Position numbers and translations under genes: made by a program. DNA of 64,000 bases from Actinomycetota bacterium (GTDB lineage Bacteria; Actinomycetota; Actinomycetes; S36-B12). The stretch covers positions 16,944 to 80,943 of the forward strand of contig JAFMFD010000003.1 in NCBI GenBank assembly GCA_017856385.1, written 5' to 3'. Of the stretch, positions 22,981 through 33,179 are shown piece by piece. The notes beneath the pieces were generated by a model, which saw nothing but the letters and a program-made list of their open reading frames with translations, was not told the DNA's origin and ran no database searches. Positions within the stretch are counted from its first letter, which is position 1. Each line of letters opens with the position of its first letter.

Positions 22981-23657
22981 CAGGTGCCGAGGCGCTGCCG
23001 GCGGTGGCGGACCCACTCGACGATGATCGGCACGATGCTGATGACGACGACGAGGATGAGGATCAGCTCGATGTTGTTGCGCACGAACGGGATGTTCCCG
23101 AGGAAGTAGCCGGCGATCGTCACGAGGCCGGCCCAGAGCACCGCGCCGATGATGCTGAAGATCAGATAGCGGCGGAAGTCCATCCTGCCGACCCCGGCGA
23201 TGGCCGTGATGAAGGTGCGGACGATGGGCACGAAGCGGGCCATGATGATCGCGCGTGCGCCGTAGCGGTCGAAGAAGAGATGTGTCTTGTCGACGTACTC
23301 CTTCTTGAACAGCCTTGAGTCGGGGCGGTTGAACAGCTGTGGACCCGCCTTGGCCCCGATCCAGTAGCCGGTGATGTTTCCCGCGATGGCAGCGATCACG
23401 AGCAGCAGGCTCGCGACCCAGATGTTGATGCCGATCGCCCCGGTGGCGATGAACAGACCGGTGACGAACAGCAGCGAGTCGCCGGGCAGGAAGAACCCGA
23501 TCAGCAGGCCGCACTCGGCGAAGATGATCCCGAGGACCACCCAGAAGGCGATGTCCCCGAGGCTGGTCAGCATGGTCTCGGGATTCAGCCAGTCGGGGCC
23601 GAGTCCGCGGACGATGGCGGACTGCACGAGCGATGCTGCGGCGCTGGGGAGGTCCAC
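22980..23657 (-). CDS. DedA-family membrane protein
   Basis: 225 residues of the DedA/SNARE-associated family, now linked to undecaprenyl-phosphate or phospholipid translocation. Visible features: several membrane segments (AFWVVLGIIFAECGLLIGFF; INIWVASLLLVIAAIAGNITG; VLWAGLVTIAGYFLG; LILILVVVISIVPIIV), the re-entrant motif FFLPGDSLLF, and the conserved FFDRYGARAIIMARFVPIVRT cluster (18-20 of its residues match family memory). The GTG start has TAGCCT six bases upstream. Confidence 0.9.
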   Translation of the reverse strand: MDLPSAAASLVQSAIVRGLGPDWLNPETMLTSLGDIAFWVVLGIIFAECGLLIGFFLPGDSLLFVTGLFIATGAIGINIWVASLLLVIAAIAGNITGYWIGAKAGPQLFNRPDSRLFKKEYVDKTHLFFDRYGARAIIMARFVPIVRTFITAIAGVGRMDFRRYLIFSIIGAVLWAGLVTIAGYFLGNIPFVRNNIELILILVVVISIVPIIVEWVRHRRQRLGT

Positions 23658-23679
23658 TCCTGCAGGCTATCGTCACGCT
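23658..23679. promoter_or_regulatory. 22-bp divergent gap with overlapping -10 boxes
   Basis: Minus strand: TAGCCT (23669-23664), six bases, GTG at 23657 (dedA). Plus strand: TATCGT (23668-23673), six bases, GTG at 23680 (methyltransferase). The boxes share two base pairs, so the two promoters should exclude each other. Confidence 0.6.
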
Positions 23680-24339
23680 GTGGCTGACCCCGGCACCCCG
23701 CAGGACGTCGGTGTGGGTCCGCATCCGCAGCCGTGGCCGCAGGACGACCGCCTCGACCCGGACCTCCTGCGTGACGGGGACCAGCGCAATGTGGTCGACG
23801 CCTACCGGTACTGGCGGCTCGAGGCGATCGTCGCCGACCTCGATGCGCGACGTCATCCGTTCCATGTCGCTATCGAGAACTTCTCGCACGACTTCAACAT
23901 CGGCTCGGTCGTGCGCACGGCCAATGCCTTCCTCGCCGCGGAGGTCCACATCGTCGGCCGGAGGCGCTGGAACCGCCGCGGTGCGATGGTGACCGACCGC
24001 TACCAGCACGTACGGCACCATGCCGACGCGGACGAGCTGGCTGCGTGGGCGGCAGGGCAGGGCCTGCCCGTCCTCGGGGTTGACAACCTGCCCGGGGCCG
24101 TTCCGCTCGAGACGGCCGAGCTCCCCGAGTCCTGCGTGCTGCTGTTCGGGCAGGAGGGCGAGGGCCTGAGCGCCGCGGCGCGCGCGGCTGCCGGCCAAGT
24201 GCTGGCCATCGGGCAGTACGGCTCGACCCGGTCGATCAACGCGGGTGCGGCCGCCGCCATCGCGATGCACGCCTGGATCCGGCAGCACCGGTTCGGGCAG
24301 ACGCCTGGGGGGCTTGGGCAGGAGCCGGGCCTGGGGTGA
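23680..24339 (+). CDS. TrmH/SpoU-family RNA 2'-O-methyltransferase
   Basis: 219 residues of the SPOUT fold. The three family motifs are visible: ENFSHDFNIGSVVRTANAF (motif 1, with the Asn and Arg), LLFGQEGEGLS (motif 2) and GSTRSINAGAAAAIAMH (motif 3), which form the trefoil knot that binds S-adenosylmethionine. It should methylate a ribose in tRNA or rRNA; the target base cannot be read from sequence. The GTG at 23680 is six bases after TATCGT, giving a leaderless mRNA. Confidence 0.88.
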   Translation: MADPGTPQDVGVGPHPQPWPQDDRLDPDLLRDGDQRNVVDAYRYWRLEAIVADLDARRHPFHVAIENFSHDFNIGSVVRTANAFLAAEVHIVGRRRWNRRGAMVTDRYQHVRHHADADELAAWAAGQGLPVLGVDNLPGAVPLETAELPESCVLLFGQEGEGLSAAARAAAGQVLAIGQYGSTRSINAGAAAAIAMHAWIRQHRFGQTPGGLGQEPGLG

Positions 24340-24402
24340 GGCCGAGGGCGGCCATCTGGCAGGATGACACCGCTTACATCCCTCACGCCCGCAGGAGTAC
24401 CG

Positions 24403-25425
24403 ATGCCCATCGCATCCCCCGAGGTCTACGCCGAGATGCTCGACCGCGCCAAGGCCGGCCGCTTCGCCTACCCGGCGATCAACTGCTCGTCGTCCCAGAC
24501 GATCATCGCCGCCCTGCGCGGCTTCGCCGAGGCGGAGAGCGACGGCATCATCCAGTTCTCGTTCGGCGGCGCGGAGTTCGCGTCGGGCCAGGGCGTGAAG
24601 TCGATGGTCGCCGGGGCCGAGGCGCTCGCGGCTTTTGCGCACTCGATCGCGCGGTCGTACGACGTGAACATCGCCCTGCACACCGACCACTGCGCGAAGG
24701 AGAAGCTCGCCGGTTTCGTCGAGCCGCTCATCGCGATCTCGCAGGAGCGCGTCGCGGCGGGCCAGGAGCCGCTGTTCCAGTCCCACATGTGGGACGGCTC
24801 GGCGGTGCCGCTGGGGGAGAACCTCGAGATCGCGCAGCGGCTGCTCGACGAGTCGGTCAAGGCGCGCACCGTGCTGGAGATCGAGATCGGTGTCGTCGGC
24901 GGTGAGGAGGACGGTGTCGAGGCCAAGCACGACGCCAAGCTCTTCTCGACGGTCGACGACGGCCTGGCCACCGCGGAGGCGCTCGGCCTCGGTGAGCGCG
25001 GCCGCTATCTGGTGGCCGCCACGTTCGGCAACGTGCACGGCGTCTACAAGCCCGGCAACGTCGTCCTGACGCCCAAGGTGCTCGACGAGATCCAGACGGC
25101 CGTCGGTGCGAAGCACGGGAAGGACAAGCCGTTCGACCTGGTGTTCCACGGCGGCTCGGGCTCGCTGCTGAGCGAGATCCGCGAGGCCCTCGACTACGGC
25201 GTCGTCAAGATGAACATCGACACCGACACGCAGTACGCCTTCACGCGGCCCATCGCCGGCCACATGTTCGACAACTACGACGGCGTGCTGAAGGTTGACG
25301 GCGAGGTCGGCAACAAGAAGGCCTACGACCCCCGTTCCTACGGCAAGCTCGCCGAGGCCGGGATGGCCGAGCGCGTCGTGCAGGCCTGCGCGGACCTCCG
25401 CTCCACCGGCACCCGTATCCGCTAG
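24403..25425 (+). CDS. fba: Class II fructose-bisphosphate aldolase
   Basis: 340 residues. Splits fructose 1,6-bisphosphate into dihydroxyacetone phosphate and glyceraldehyde 3-phosphate, or the reverse, with zinc. The zinc and catalytic motif is ALHTDHCAKEKL, followed by the active-site loop (YKPGNVVLTP), VFHGGSGS and NIDTDTQYAF. The ATG at 24403 has AGGAG five bases before it; a possible -10 (CAGGAT) is about 35 bases further up. A long hairpin follows the stop after 34 bases. Confidence 0.95.
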   Translation: MPIASPEVYAEMLDRAKAGRFAYPAINCSSSQTIIAALRGFAEAESDGIIQFSFGGAEFASGQGVKSMVAGAEALAAFAHSIARSYDVNIALHTDHCAKEKLAGFVEPLIAISQERVAAGQEPLFQSHMWDGSAVPLGENLEIAQRLLDESVKARTVLEIEIGVVGGEEDGVEAKHDAKLFSTVDDGLATAEALGLGERGRYLVAATFGNVHGVYKPGNVVLTPKVLDEIQTAVGAKHGKDKPFDLVFHGGSGSLLSEIREALDYGVVKMNIDTDTQYAFTRPIAGHMFDNYDGVLKVDGEVGNKKAYDPRSYGKLAEAGMAERVVQACADLRSTGTRIR

Positions 25426-25459
25426 CCACCCCCCCTTCCCCCCGTTTGTCCCGCGACGC

Positions 25460-25511
25460 GGGAGAGGTGAGCTACAAGGCCCCCAAAAGGGCCTTGCAGC
25501 TCACCTCTCCC
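25460..25511. terminator. Long hairpin downstream of fba, at the 5' edge of a broken vapC
   Basis: Arms 25460-25482 and 25489-25511 pair in 22 of 23 positions (one A-C mismatch) around a six-base loop, CCAAAA. It is well placed to end fba transcription. There is no T tract. It lies exactly where the N-terminal half of the vapC remnant is missing. Confidence 0.65.
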
Positions 25512-25834
25512 ACTCCGGAGCGCGGGCGGCGGCCCGACGCGGCGCGCGACATCGCCAACGACGAGGCCGTCGACTCCTGGTACCGCGTGGCGAGCCTGTG
25601 GGAGGTGACGAGCACGTCGGGGCTGGACCGCCCGCACTTCCGAGTGGACGCCCGCGTCCTGCGCAGGGGCCTGCAGGAGTCCGGCTACCCGGAGCTGCCG
25701 ATCGATGTCGACCACGTCGTCGCCGTGGCGGACCTGCCGAGCGTGCACCGCGATGCCTTCGACCCGCTCCTTGTGGCGCAGGCGCGCACCGAGGGCTTGA
25801 CCCTGCTGACCGACTGAGCGCGTACGGCGCCTGA
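25512..25834 (+). pseudogene. Remnant of a vapC-type PIN-domain toxin gene
   Basis: The reading frame from about 25512 to 25817 gives PDAARDIANDEAVDSWYRVASLWEVTS..., then LPIDVDHVVAVADLPSVHRDAFDPLLVAQA and GLTLLTD: the middle and end of a PIN toxin of the 'DTHVLLW' type. The start with the first catalytic Asp is absent, replaced by the hairpin. At the end, the expected continuation (DRLSAYGA, stop) is present but in another frame (25808-25834), consistent with a 7-base deletion. No antitoxin gene is adjacent. The frame could be made to start at 25446, but that translates the hairpin. Confidence 0.65.
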
Positions 25835-25847
25835 GTGCGTCACATGG

Positions 25848-25853
25848 CAGGCT
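25848..25853 (+). promoter_or_regulatory. -10 box of a leaderless promoter for DUF3151
   Basis: CAGGCT followed by six bases (GACCCC) and the ATG at 25860. Confidence 0.4.
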
Positions 25854-25859
25854 GACCCC

Positions 25860-26263
25860 ATGCCCCTCGGTGACAACCTCCTCGACGGTCCGCCGCCCAC
25901 ACTCCTCCCGGAGGACCCCGCGGCCGCGGAGCTCGCGGGAGGCGCCGACCCCGACGCGGTGCTGCGCGCGCATCCGACGAGCTCCCTCGCGTGGGCCGTG
26001 CTCGCCGACCAGGCATGGGCGGACGGTCGCGTCATCGAGTCGTACGCCTTCGCGCGGGTCGGCTACCACCGCGGCCTGGACGCCCTGCGGCGCAACGGCT
26101 GGAAGGGCCACGGCCCGGTCCCGTGGTCGCACGAGGCGAACCGCGGGTTCCTGAGATGCCTGCGCTCCCTGCAGCGCGCATCCGCGGCCATCGGAGAGCA
26201 GGACGAGGTCGACCGGATCGGCGCGTTCCTCGACGACTGCGATCCCTCGATCCCGCGCACCTG

Positions 26264-26264
<1 letters not shown>
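25860..26264 (+). CDS. DUF3151 protein
   Basis: 134 residues, beginning MPLGDNLLDGPPPTLLPEDP and containing the family's conserved core (HPTSSLAWAVLADQAW, ESYAFARVGYHRGLDALRRNGWKG, PWSHEANRGFLRCLRSL), probably a small helical repeat. The family is restricted to actinobacteria and has no known function. The stop overlaps the start of the oxidoreductase gene (TGATG). Confidence 0.85.
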
Positions 26265-28518
<2,254 letters not shown>

Positions 28519-28571
28519 CGCGTAGGCTCTCCCCGGCCCCTGAACCCGGGGGTCCGGCTCGAGGAGAGCCC

Positions 28572-29918
28572 ATGTCGATCACGCCCGATCCCCAGCGCCA
28601 GGCCGAGATCTTCGCCGACGACCGCACCTACGTGTTCCACTCGTGGAGTGCGCAGAAGCCCCTGAAGCCGATGGTCATCGCCGGGGCCGAGGGCTCCTAC
28701 GTCTGGGACTTCGACGGCAACCGCCTGCTGGACTTCTCCTCCCAACTGGTCAACGTCAACATCGGGCACCAGCACCCGAAGGTCGTTGCGGCGATCCAGG
28801 AGCAGGCGGCCCTGCTCGCCACGGTCGCTCCGCAGCATGCGAACGAGGCCCGCAACCAGGCGGCCAGGCGCATAGTCGAGCTCGCGGGCCCCAACATGGC
28901 GAAGGTGTTCTTCACCAACGGCGGCGCCGACGCGGTCGAGAACGCGATCCGCATGGCGCGCCTCCACACGAACAAGCACAAGGTGCTCTCGTTCTACCGC
29001 TCCTACCACGGCAATACCGGCGCATCGATCGCCGCGACTGGCGATCCGCGCCGGTGGCCGAACGAGTACTCCGCGCAGCATGTCCACTTCTTCGGGCCGT
29101 TCCTGTACCGGTCTGAGTTCTGGGCGACGAGCGAGCAGGAGGAGTGCGAGCGGGCCCTTCAGCACCTCGAGCACGTCATCCAGTTCGAGGGCCCGGGCAC
29201 CGTGGGCGCGATCATCCTGGAGTCCGTCGTCGGCACCGCCGGCGTCATGGCGCCGCCGCCCGGCTACCTCGAGGGCGTGCGTGCCCTGTGCGACAGGTAT
29301 GGGATCGTCTGGATCGCCGATGAGGTGATGGCCGGCTTCGGGCGCACGGGTGAGTGGTTCGCCTTCCAGAACTGGGGTGCGCAGCCTGACCTGATCGTCT
29401 TCGCGAAGGGTTCCAACTCGGGCTACGTGCCGGTGGGCGGCGTGGTGATCTCCGCCGAGATCGCCGCGACCTTCGATGAGCGCGTCTTCCCCGGTGGCCT
29501 CACCTACTCGGGCCACCCGCTTGCTGCAGCCTCCATCGTCGCGTCGATCGATGCGATGAAGGAGGAGGGCATCGTCGAGAACGCCAAGCGGATCGGCCAG
29601 GACGTCCTCGGCCCAGGCCTGCGCGCGCTGGCGGAGAAGCACCCCGTGATCGGCGAGGTGCGCGGACTCGGGGTGTTCTGGGCCCTCGACCTCGTCAGCG
29701 ATCGCGCGACGAAGGAGCCGCTGGCACCGTACGGAGGCACGTCGGAGGCGATGACCGCGCTGGTGGGTGCGTGCAAGAGCCGTGGCCTGCTGCCGTTCAC
29801 GAACTTCAATCGGATGCATGTCGTGCCCCCGTGCACGATCACCGAGGACGAGGCGCGTGCGGGTCTGGCCGTCCTCGACGACGCGTTCGCGGAGATCGAC
29901 AGGTACTACACCGGCTGA
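28572..29918 (+). CDS. Class III pyridoxal-phosphate aminotransferase
   Basis: 448 residues. The PLP site is VFAKGSNSGYVPVGGV, with the lysine in AKGSNSGY, preceded by IVWIADEVMAGFGRTG containing the Asp that binds the pyridine nitrogen. The N-terminus (VFHSWSAQKPLKPMVIAGAEG) resembles enzymes acting on omega-amino groups such as taurine, beta-alanine or putrescine with pyruvate. With a polyamine importer in the same window, a diamine substrate is tempting but unproven. GAGGAGAGCCC precedes the ATG at 28572, and TAGGCT at 28523-28528 may be the -10. Confidence 0.85.
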   Translation: MSITPDPQRQAEIFADDRTYVFHSWSAQKPLKPMVIAGAEGSYVWDFDGNRLLDFSSQLVNVNIGHQHPKVVAAIQEQAALLATVAPQHANEARNQAARRIVELAGPNMAKVFFTNGGADAVENAIRMARLHTNKHKVLSFYRSYHGNTGASIAATGDPRRWPNEYSAQHVHFFGPFLYRSEFWATSEQEECERALQHLEHVIQFEGPGTVGAIILESVVGTAGVMAPPPGYLEGVRALCDRYGIVWIADEVMAGFGRTGEWFAFQNWGAQPDLIVFAKGSNSGYVPVGGVVISAEIAATFDERVFPGGLTYSGHPLAAASIVASIDAMKEEGIVENAKRIGQDVLGPGLRALAEKHPVIGEVRGLGVFWALDLVSDRATKEPLAPYGGTSEAMTALVGACKSRGLLPFTNFNRMHVVPPCTITEDEARAGLAVLDDAFAEIDRYYTG

Positions 29919-30450
29919 GACTGCGCAGCTGCGCCGGTCGTTCGACCGAAGGACGGGTCGAGCACGACCCGGCAGTGCAGCAGTGTCCCGCAGGTGTCGG
30001 TGCGGCTGCGCTCCCAGGCGATGCACCACTCATCGAGGAGTGAGCTGCCGAGTCCGGACGCTGCCGGTGGGGCGAAGACTCCGTCGTCCGTCACCAGGAC
30101 CTCGACGGTGTCGTGGGTGTCCGCGGTGACGTCGATCATGACCTGACGGGCATGCCCGTGGCGGATGGCGTTCGAGAGTTCCTCGCGCACGATCTCCATG
30201 ACGCGCTCGGCAGCCGACCTCGTCAGGATCTCGATCACGAGTGCGGGGGAGGTGGGGCCGATACCTGCACGTAGCCGTGCAGGTATCGGCCCCACTGCCG
30301 ACGTTTCGCCCACGCGCGCTTGGGGCACCTCACCCAGCAGCTGCTGACGAGGATGGGCACGACGGACGCGGGGGCGCAGACGCACCACACGGCGAGGACG
30401 GCGGCGAGGCGCCACGTGCCCGCCCATCGGTGGAGCCGCGGCGTGATCAC
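29906..30450 (-). pseudogene. Decayed histidine kinase gene interrupted by a long palindrome
   Basis: From 30450 a frame encodes a short basic start and one hydrophobic segment (WRLAAVLAVWCVCAPASVVPILV), then runs out of sense near 30296. In a different frame, from about 30251 to 29906, a recognisable HATPase domain follows: ELSNAIRHGHA (N box), VTDDG (G1), SGLGSSLL (G2). Between them sits the 44-bp palindrome. A complete kinase would be hundreds of residues longer. A continuous frame from 30427 to 29906 exists but reads across the palindrome; a small anti-sigma-like ATPase is the alternative. The domain resembles that of the orphan kinase at 20202. Confidence 0.55.
30252..30295. repeat. Perfect 20-bp inverted repeat with a 4-base loop
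   Basis: 30252-30271 pairs with 30276-30295 without a mismatch, loop TAGC. It separates the two halves of the broken kinase gene. It could end transcription in either direction, but it is 334 bases past the plus-strand aminotransferase gene and is unusually long and exact. Confidence 0.7.
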
Positions 30451-30518
30451 GTGCCGATCGAGCGCCGTTCGAGCTCCGGCTCGTCCGGCAGGTGGGAAGC
30501 CTCCTAGGGGGAGTCTCG

Positions 30519-30524
30519 TAGGCT
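30519..30524 (+). promoter_or_regulatory. -10 box of a leaderless promoter for purD
   Basis: TAGGCT seven bases before the GTG at 30532. No ribosome binding site is present at the correct distance. Confidence 0.5.
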
Positions 30525-30531
30525 GCGCCCC

Positions 30532-31797
30532 GTGCGCGTCCTCGTCATCGGTTCAGGTGCTCGCGAGCACGCCATTATCTCCGCCCTGCTGAAGGATGAC
30601 TCCGTCACGTCCGTCGTGGCGGCTCCCGGCAATGCGGGCATCGCGGGTGTCGTGGAGACCGTCGCGGTCGACGCTGCCGACCCCGATGCGGTTGCTGCCC
30701 TCGCCTTGTCGCTCGGCGTGGACCTCGTCGTCGTCGGACCTGAGGTACCGCTCGTCAACGGTGCCGCTGACGCTGTGCGGGCTGCCGGTATCGCCTGCTT
30801 CGGGCCCTCGGCGGCTGCGGCGCAGCTGGAGGGCAGCAAGGCCTTCGCGAAGGCGGTCATGGCCGAGGCCGGAGTGCCGACCGCGATGGCCCGCGTCTGC
30901 GCGAGCCTCGCCGACGTCGAGCAGGCACTCGACCAGTTCGGCTCCCCGTACGTCGTGAAGGACGACGGCCTCGCGGCCGGCAAGGGCGTGGTCGTGACCG
31001 ACGACCGTCACGCAGCGATCGAGCATGCATCGGCCTGTCTCGCGCGCGGTGGCGATGCGCGCGTCGTTATCGAGGAGTACCTCGACGGGCCGGAGGTCTC
31101 GCTCTTCGCGATCACCGACGGCACCACGGTGGTGCCGCTGCAGCCGGCTCAGGACTTCAAGCGCGTCGGCGAGGGCGACACCGGGCCCAACACCGGTGGC
31201 ATGGGCGCATACTCGCCGCTGCCGTGGGCGCCGGCCGGACTCATCGCAGATGTCACCGAGCGCGTCCTGCAGCCGGTGGTCGACGCCATGGCAAGGCGCG
31301 GGACCCCGTTCTCCGGTCTCCTCTACGCAGGGCTGGCGATGACCTCGCGCGGTGTGCGCGTCGTGGAGTTCAACGCCCGCTTCGGTGACCCCGAGACCCA
31401 GGTCGTGCTCGCGAACCTGCGCACTCCGCTCGGCGGGGTGCTCCTGGCCTCGGCGCAGGGTCGGCTCGCGGATCTGCCCCCGCTGCAGTGGGAGCCGGGT
31501 TTCGCCGTCACCGTCGTCATCGCTGCACAGGGCTATCCGGGCACGCCGCGCTCCGGTGACATCATCACCGGCCTGGAGGAGGCGGCCGAGCTCGCGGGTG
31601 TCGACGTCCTCCATGCAGGCACCACGGTGAACGACGACGGTGCCGTCACCGCCTCGGGCGGCCGTGTGCTGTCGGTGACGGCGCACGGGGATTCGCTCGT
31701 GCAGGCGCGGGAGCGCGCATACGCAGCCGTCGACCTGATCCGGCTCGAGGGATCGCACTACCGTCGCGATATCGCGGCCAGGGCTGCGGAGTCCTGA
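30532..31797 (+). CDS. purD: Phosphoribosylamine-glycine ligase (GAR synthetase)
   Basis: 421 residues. Second step of purine synthesis: 5-phosphoribosylamine plus glycine plus ATP to GAR. The N-terminal domain (MRVLVIGSGAREHAI) and the central ATP-grasp domain are visible: SKAFAKAVMAEAGVPTA, PYVVKDDGLAAGKGVVV, the signature NTGGMGAYSPLP, and the metal-binding VVEFNARFGDPETQ. The GTG start is supported by TAGGCT and the standard N-terminus. It stands alone, separated from the other pur genes by the M23-like and hipBA genes. Confidence 0.96.
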   Translation: MRVLVIGSGAREHAIISALLKDDSVTSVVAAPGNAGIAGVVETVAVDAADPDAVAALALSLGVDLVVVGPEVPLVNGAADAVRAAGIACFGPSAAAAQLEGSKAFAKAVMAEAGVPTAMARVCASLADVEQALDQFGSPYVVKDDGLAAGKGVVVTDDRHAAIEHASACLARGGDARVVIEEYLDGPEVSLFAITDGTTVVPLQPAQDFKRVGEGDTGPNTGGMGAYSPLPWAPAGLIADVTERVLQPVVDAMARRGTPFSGLLYAGLAMTSRGVRVVEFNARFGDPETQVVLANLRTPLGGVLLASAQGRLADLPPLQWEPGFAVTVVIAAQGYPGTPRSGDIITGLEEAAELAGVDVLHAGTTVNDDGAVTASGGRVLSVTAHGDSLVQARERAYAAVDLIRLEGSHYRRDIAARAAES

Positions 31798-31832
31798 TCT
31801 CCCAACGGCCTGTCGTGACGGGGCTGCGCGTG

Positions 31833-31838
31833 TAGATT
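31833..31838 (+). promoter_or_regulatory. Probable -10 box for the M23-like gene
   Basis: TAGATT, leaving a short leader of about 17 bases that includes the ribosome binding site AGGAGG (31852-31857) before the ATG at 31862. In contrast to its neighbours, this gene is not leaderless. Confidence 0.45.
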
Positions 31839-31861
31839 GCGGTCAACCGTCAGGAGGCCCC

Positions 31862-32824
31862 ATGCGCCGCAGCACGCGAATCGTCACCGGTGCCGTGGGA
31901 GTGGCACTTCTTGCCTCGGCCGTGGCCGTGCCCGCTGAGGCGGCGACCAAGCCCGGCGCCAAGTGCTCTAGGGCGGGTATCACGGTCCACGTCGGCAATG
32001 CCGACCTGCGCTGCATGAAGAAGGCCGGGAAGCTGGTCTGGGTGAAACTGGCCTCCCCTGCCGGATCGGGCGGAGGCTCCGGTGGGAGTGCGGGCCCGTC
32101 GGGCGCCAACACTGGGATCGCGTCGAGCGCCAGCATCCCGAAGGTCATTCAGAACTGGGGGCTGGCCCTGGCACCGTACGACGCCGCCACCGGCAGGGCC
32201 GGTGTCATGCAGATCGCCGGCGTGACGCCGCCGACGTTCGGCAACGCGTCTGACGATGCTCTCTACCGGCACATCGTGGGCCTCTACGGTGAGGAGGTCC
32301 GGGGCTCACGGGAGGCGCAGACGGTGTTCATCGCCCCGCTCGGCACGGCCGTCATCTCGATGGTGGACGGAACGGTATGCGACCTGCCCACCCTCTACAG
32401 CAACGACTACAGCGTCCGGGTGGCCCCGACGGGAACGGCTTGCTCTGGCACTGCTGCTCCGATCCTCTTCGAGCACGAGCACCTGATCAGTCCGACCGTG
32501 AAGGTGGGCGACAAGGTGAGGGCGGGCCAGCAGCTCGGTGTCGTCAGCGACTACAACCCCCATTGGAAGGCCAAGGGCATGGGGGTGCTCGACGTCGGAG
32601 TCTTTTACTCCAAGAACGACAACAGCGGCCGGCCGTGGCACGCCTGCCCGTCGAACTTCCTCGACCCGTCGAAGAAGGACGCGCTCCTGTCCACCCTCGC
32701 CTCGATACAGAACGCCTGGATCGCCCAGCGCGGTGACGCGAGCCTGTACAACCTTTCGGCGCAGAACCCGGTGGGCTGCGTGACGTCGGACGACATCACC
32801 GACAGCAACAAGGGGACCCAGTAG
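31862..32824 (+). CDS. Secreted protein with a lysostaphin (M23)-like domain, catalytic site degenerate
   Basis: 320 residues. A Sec signal peptide (MRRSTRIVTGAVGVALLASAVAVPAEA, 27 residues) precedes a small cysteine pair region, a Gly/Ser linker (about 62-75), and a domain resembling M23 endopeptidases: APLGTAVISMVDGTV, HEHLISPTVKVGDKVRAGQQLGVV. The latter copies the family's final HxH and 'KVGDKVKAGQ' hairpin loosely; the earlier zinc-binding HxxxD motif is not seen. It may bind rather than cut peptidoglycan. Its last 55 bases, encoding VGCVTSDDITDSNKGTQ, recur in altered form at 34472-34526 beyond hipBA. Confidence 0.6.
   Translation: MRRSTRIVTGAVGVALLASAVAVPAEAATKPGAKCSRAGITVHVGNADLRCMKKAGKLVWVKLASPAGSGGGSGGSAGPSGANTGIASSASIPKVIQNWGLALAPYDAATGRAGVMQIAGVTPPTFGNASDDALYRHIVGLYGEEVRGSREAQTVFIAPLGTAVISMVDGTVCDLPTLYSNDYSVRVAPTGTACSGTAAPILFEHEHLISPTVKVGDKVRAGQQLGVVSDYNPHWKAKGMGVLDVGVFYSKNDNSGRPWHACPSNFLDPSKKDALLSTLASIQNAWIAQRGDASLYNLSAQNPVGCVTSDDITDSNKGTQ
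32770..32824 (+). repeat. Left 55-bp direct repeat flanking hipBA (3' end of the M23-like gene)
   Basis: Aligns without gaps to 34472-34526 at 43 of 55 positions (78%), both ending in the same TAG. The two copies lie 1702 bases apart and enclose only hipB and hipA. See the right copy. Confidence 0.65.
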
Positions 32825-32882
32825 TTGCGGCGATGCTGCGACGATTCCGGCCCGCTCGCCCACAGGCGCCAGCAACCCTCGT

Positions 32883-32904
32883 AACCGGCAAAATATTGCC
32901 GGTT
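32883..32904. promoter_or_regulatory. Candidate HipB operator palindrome
   Basis: AACCGGCAA-AATA-TTGCCGGTT: a perfect 9-bp inverted repeat with a 4-base spacer in the AT-richer gap before hipB, 71 bases from its ATG. HipB proteins repress their own operon at palindromes. A possible -10, TACTAT, lies at 32941-32946. A factor-independent terminator for the M23-like gene is the alternative. Confidence 0.5.
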
Positions 32905-32975
32905 TGCGCCCGAAAGAGTCTCGAAAAGCACTCAGCCTGCTACTATCGGCACGATCATTCCGATGTGGAGGGGCT

Positions 32976-33179
32976 ATGGGAAGTCTTGGCGCCGATATCA
33001 GGGCCCGGCGTCGATCCCTTGGCCTGAACCAGCACGATCTTGCCGAATTGTCCGGCACATCCGAGCGCTTCATCCGCGACCTCGAGCACGGCAAGTCCTC
33101 GGTCCGCCTGGACAAGCTCACGGCGGTCCTCAGCGTTCTCGGGCTGCAACTTCGCGCCGAAGCCCGCACCCATGAGTAA
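32976..33179 (+). CDS. hipB: HipB-like antitoxin, XRE-family helix-turn-helix
   Basis: 67 residues, almost entirely one XRE domain: IRARRRSLGLNQHDLAELSGTSERFIRDLEHGKSS with the recognition helix at about 25-40. It should bind and neutralise HipA and repress the operon. The ATG at 32976 is preceded by GGAGGGG; the upstream frame (from 32904) has no such site. It overlaps hipA by 8 bases. Confidence 0.88.
   Translation: MGSLGADIRARRRSLGLNQHDLAELSGTSERFIRDLEHGKSSVRLDKLTAVLSVLGLQLRAEARTHE

Noticed and set aside
22516..25263. Minus-strand open frame of 915 codons running from DinB back through dedA, the methyltransferase and fba
   Set aside because: Only its last 154 codons (the DinB protein) make sense; the rest is out-of-phase reading of other genes.
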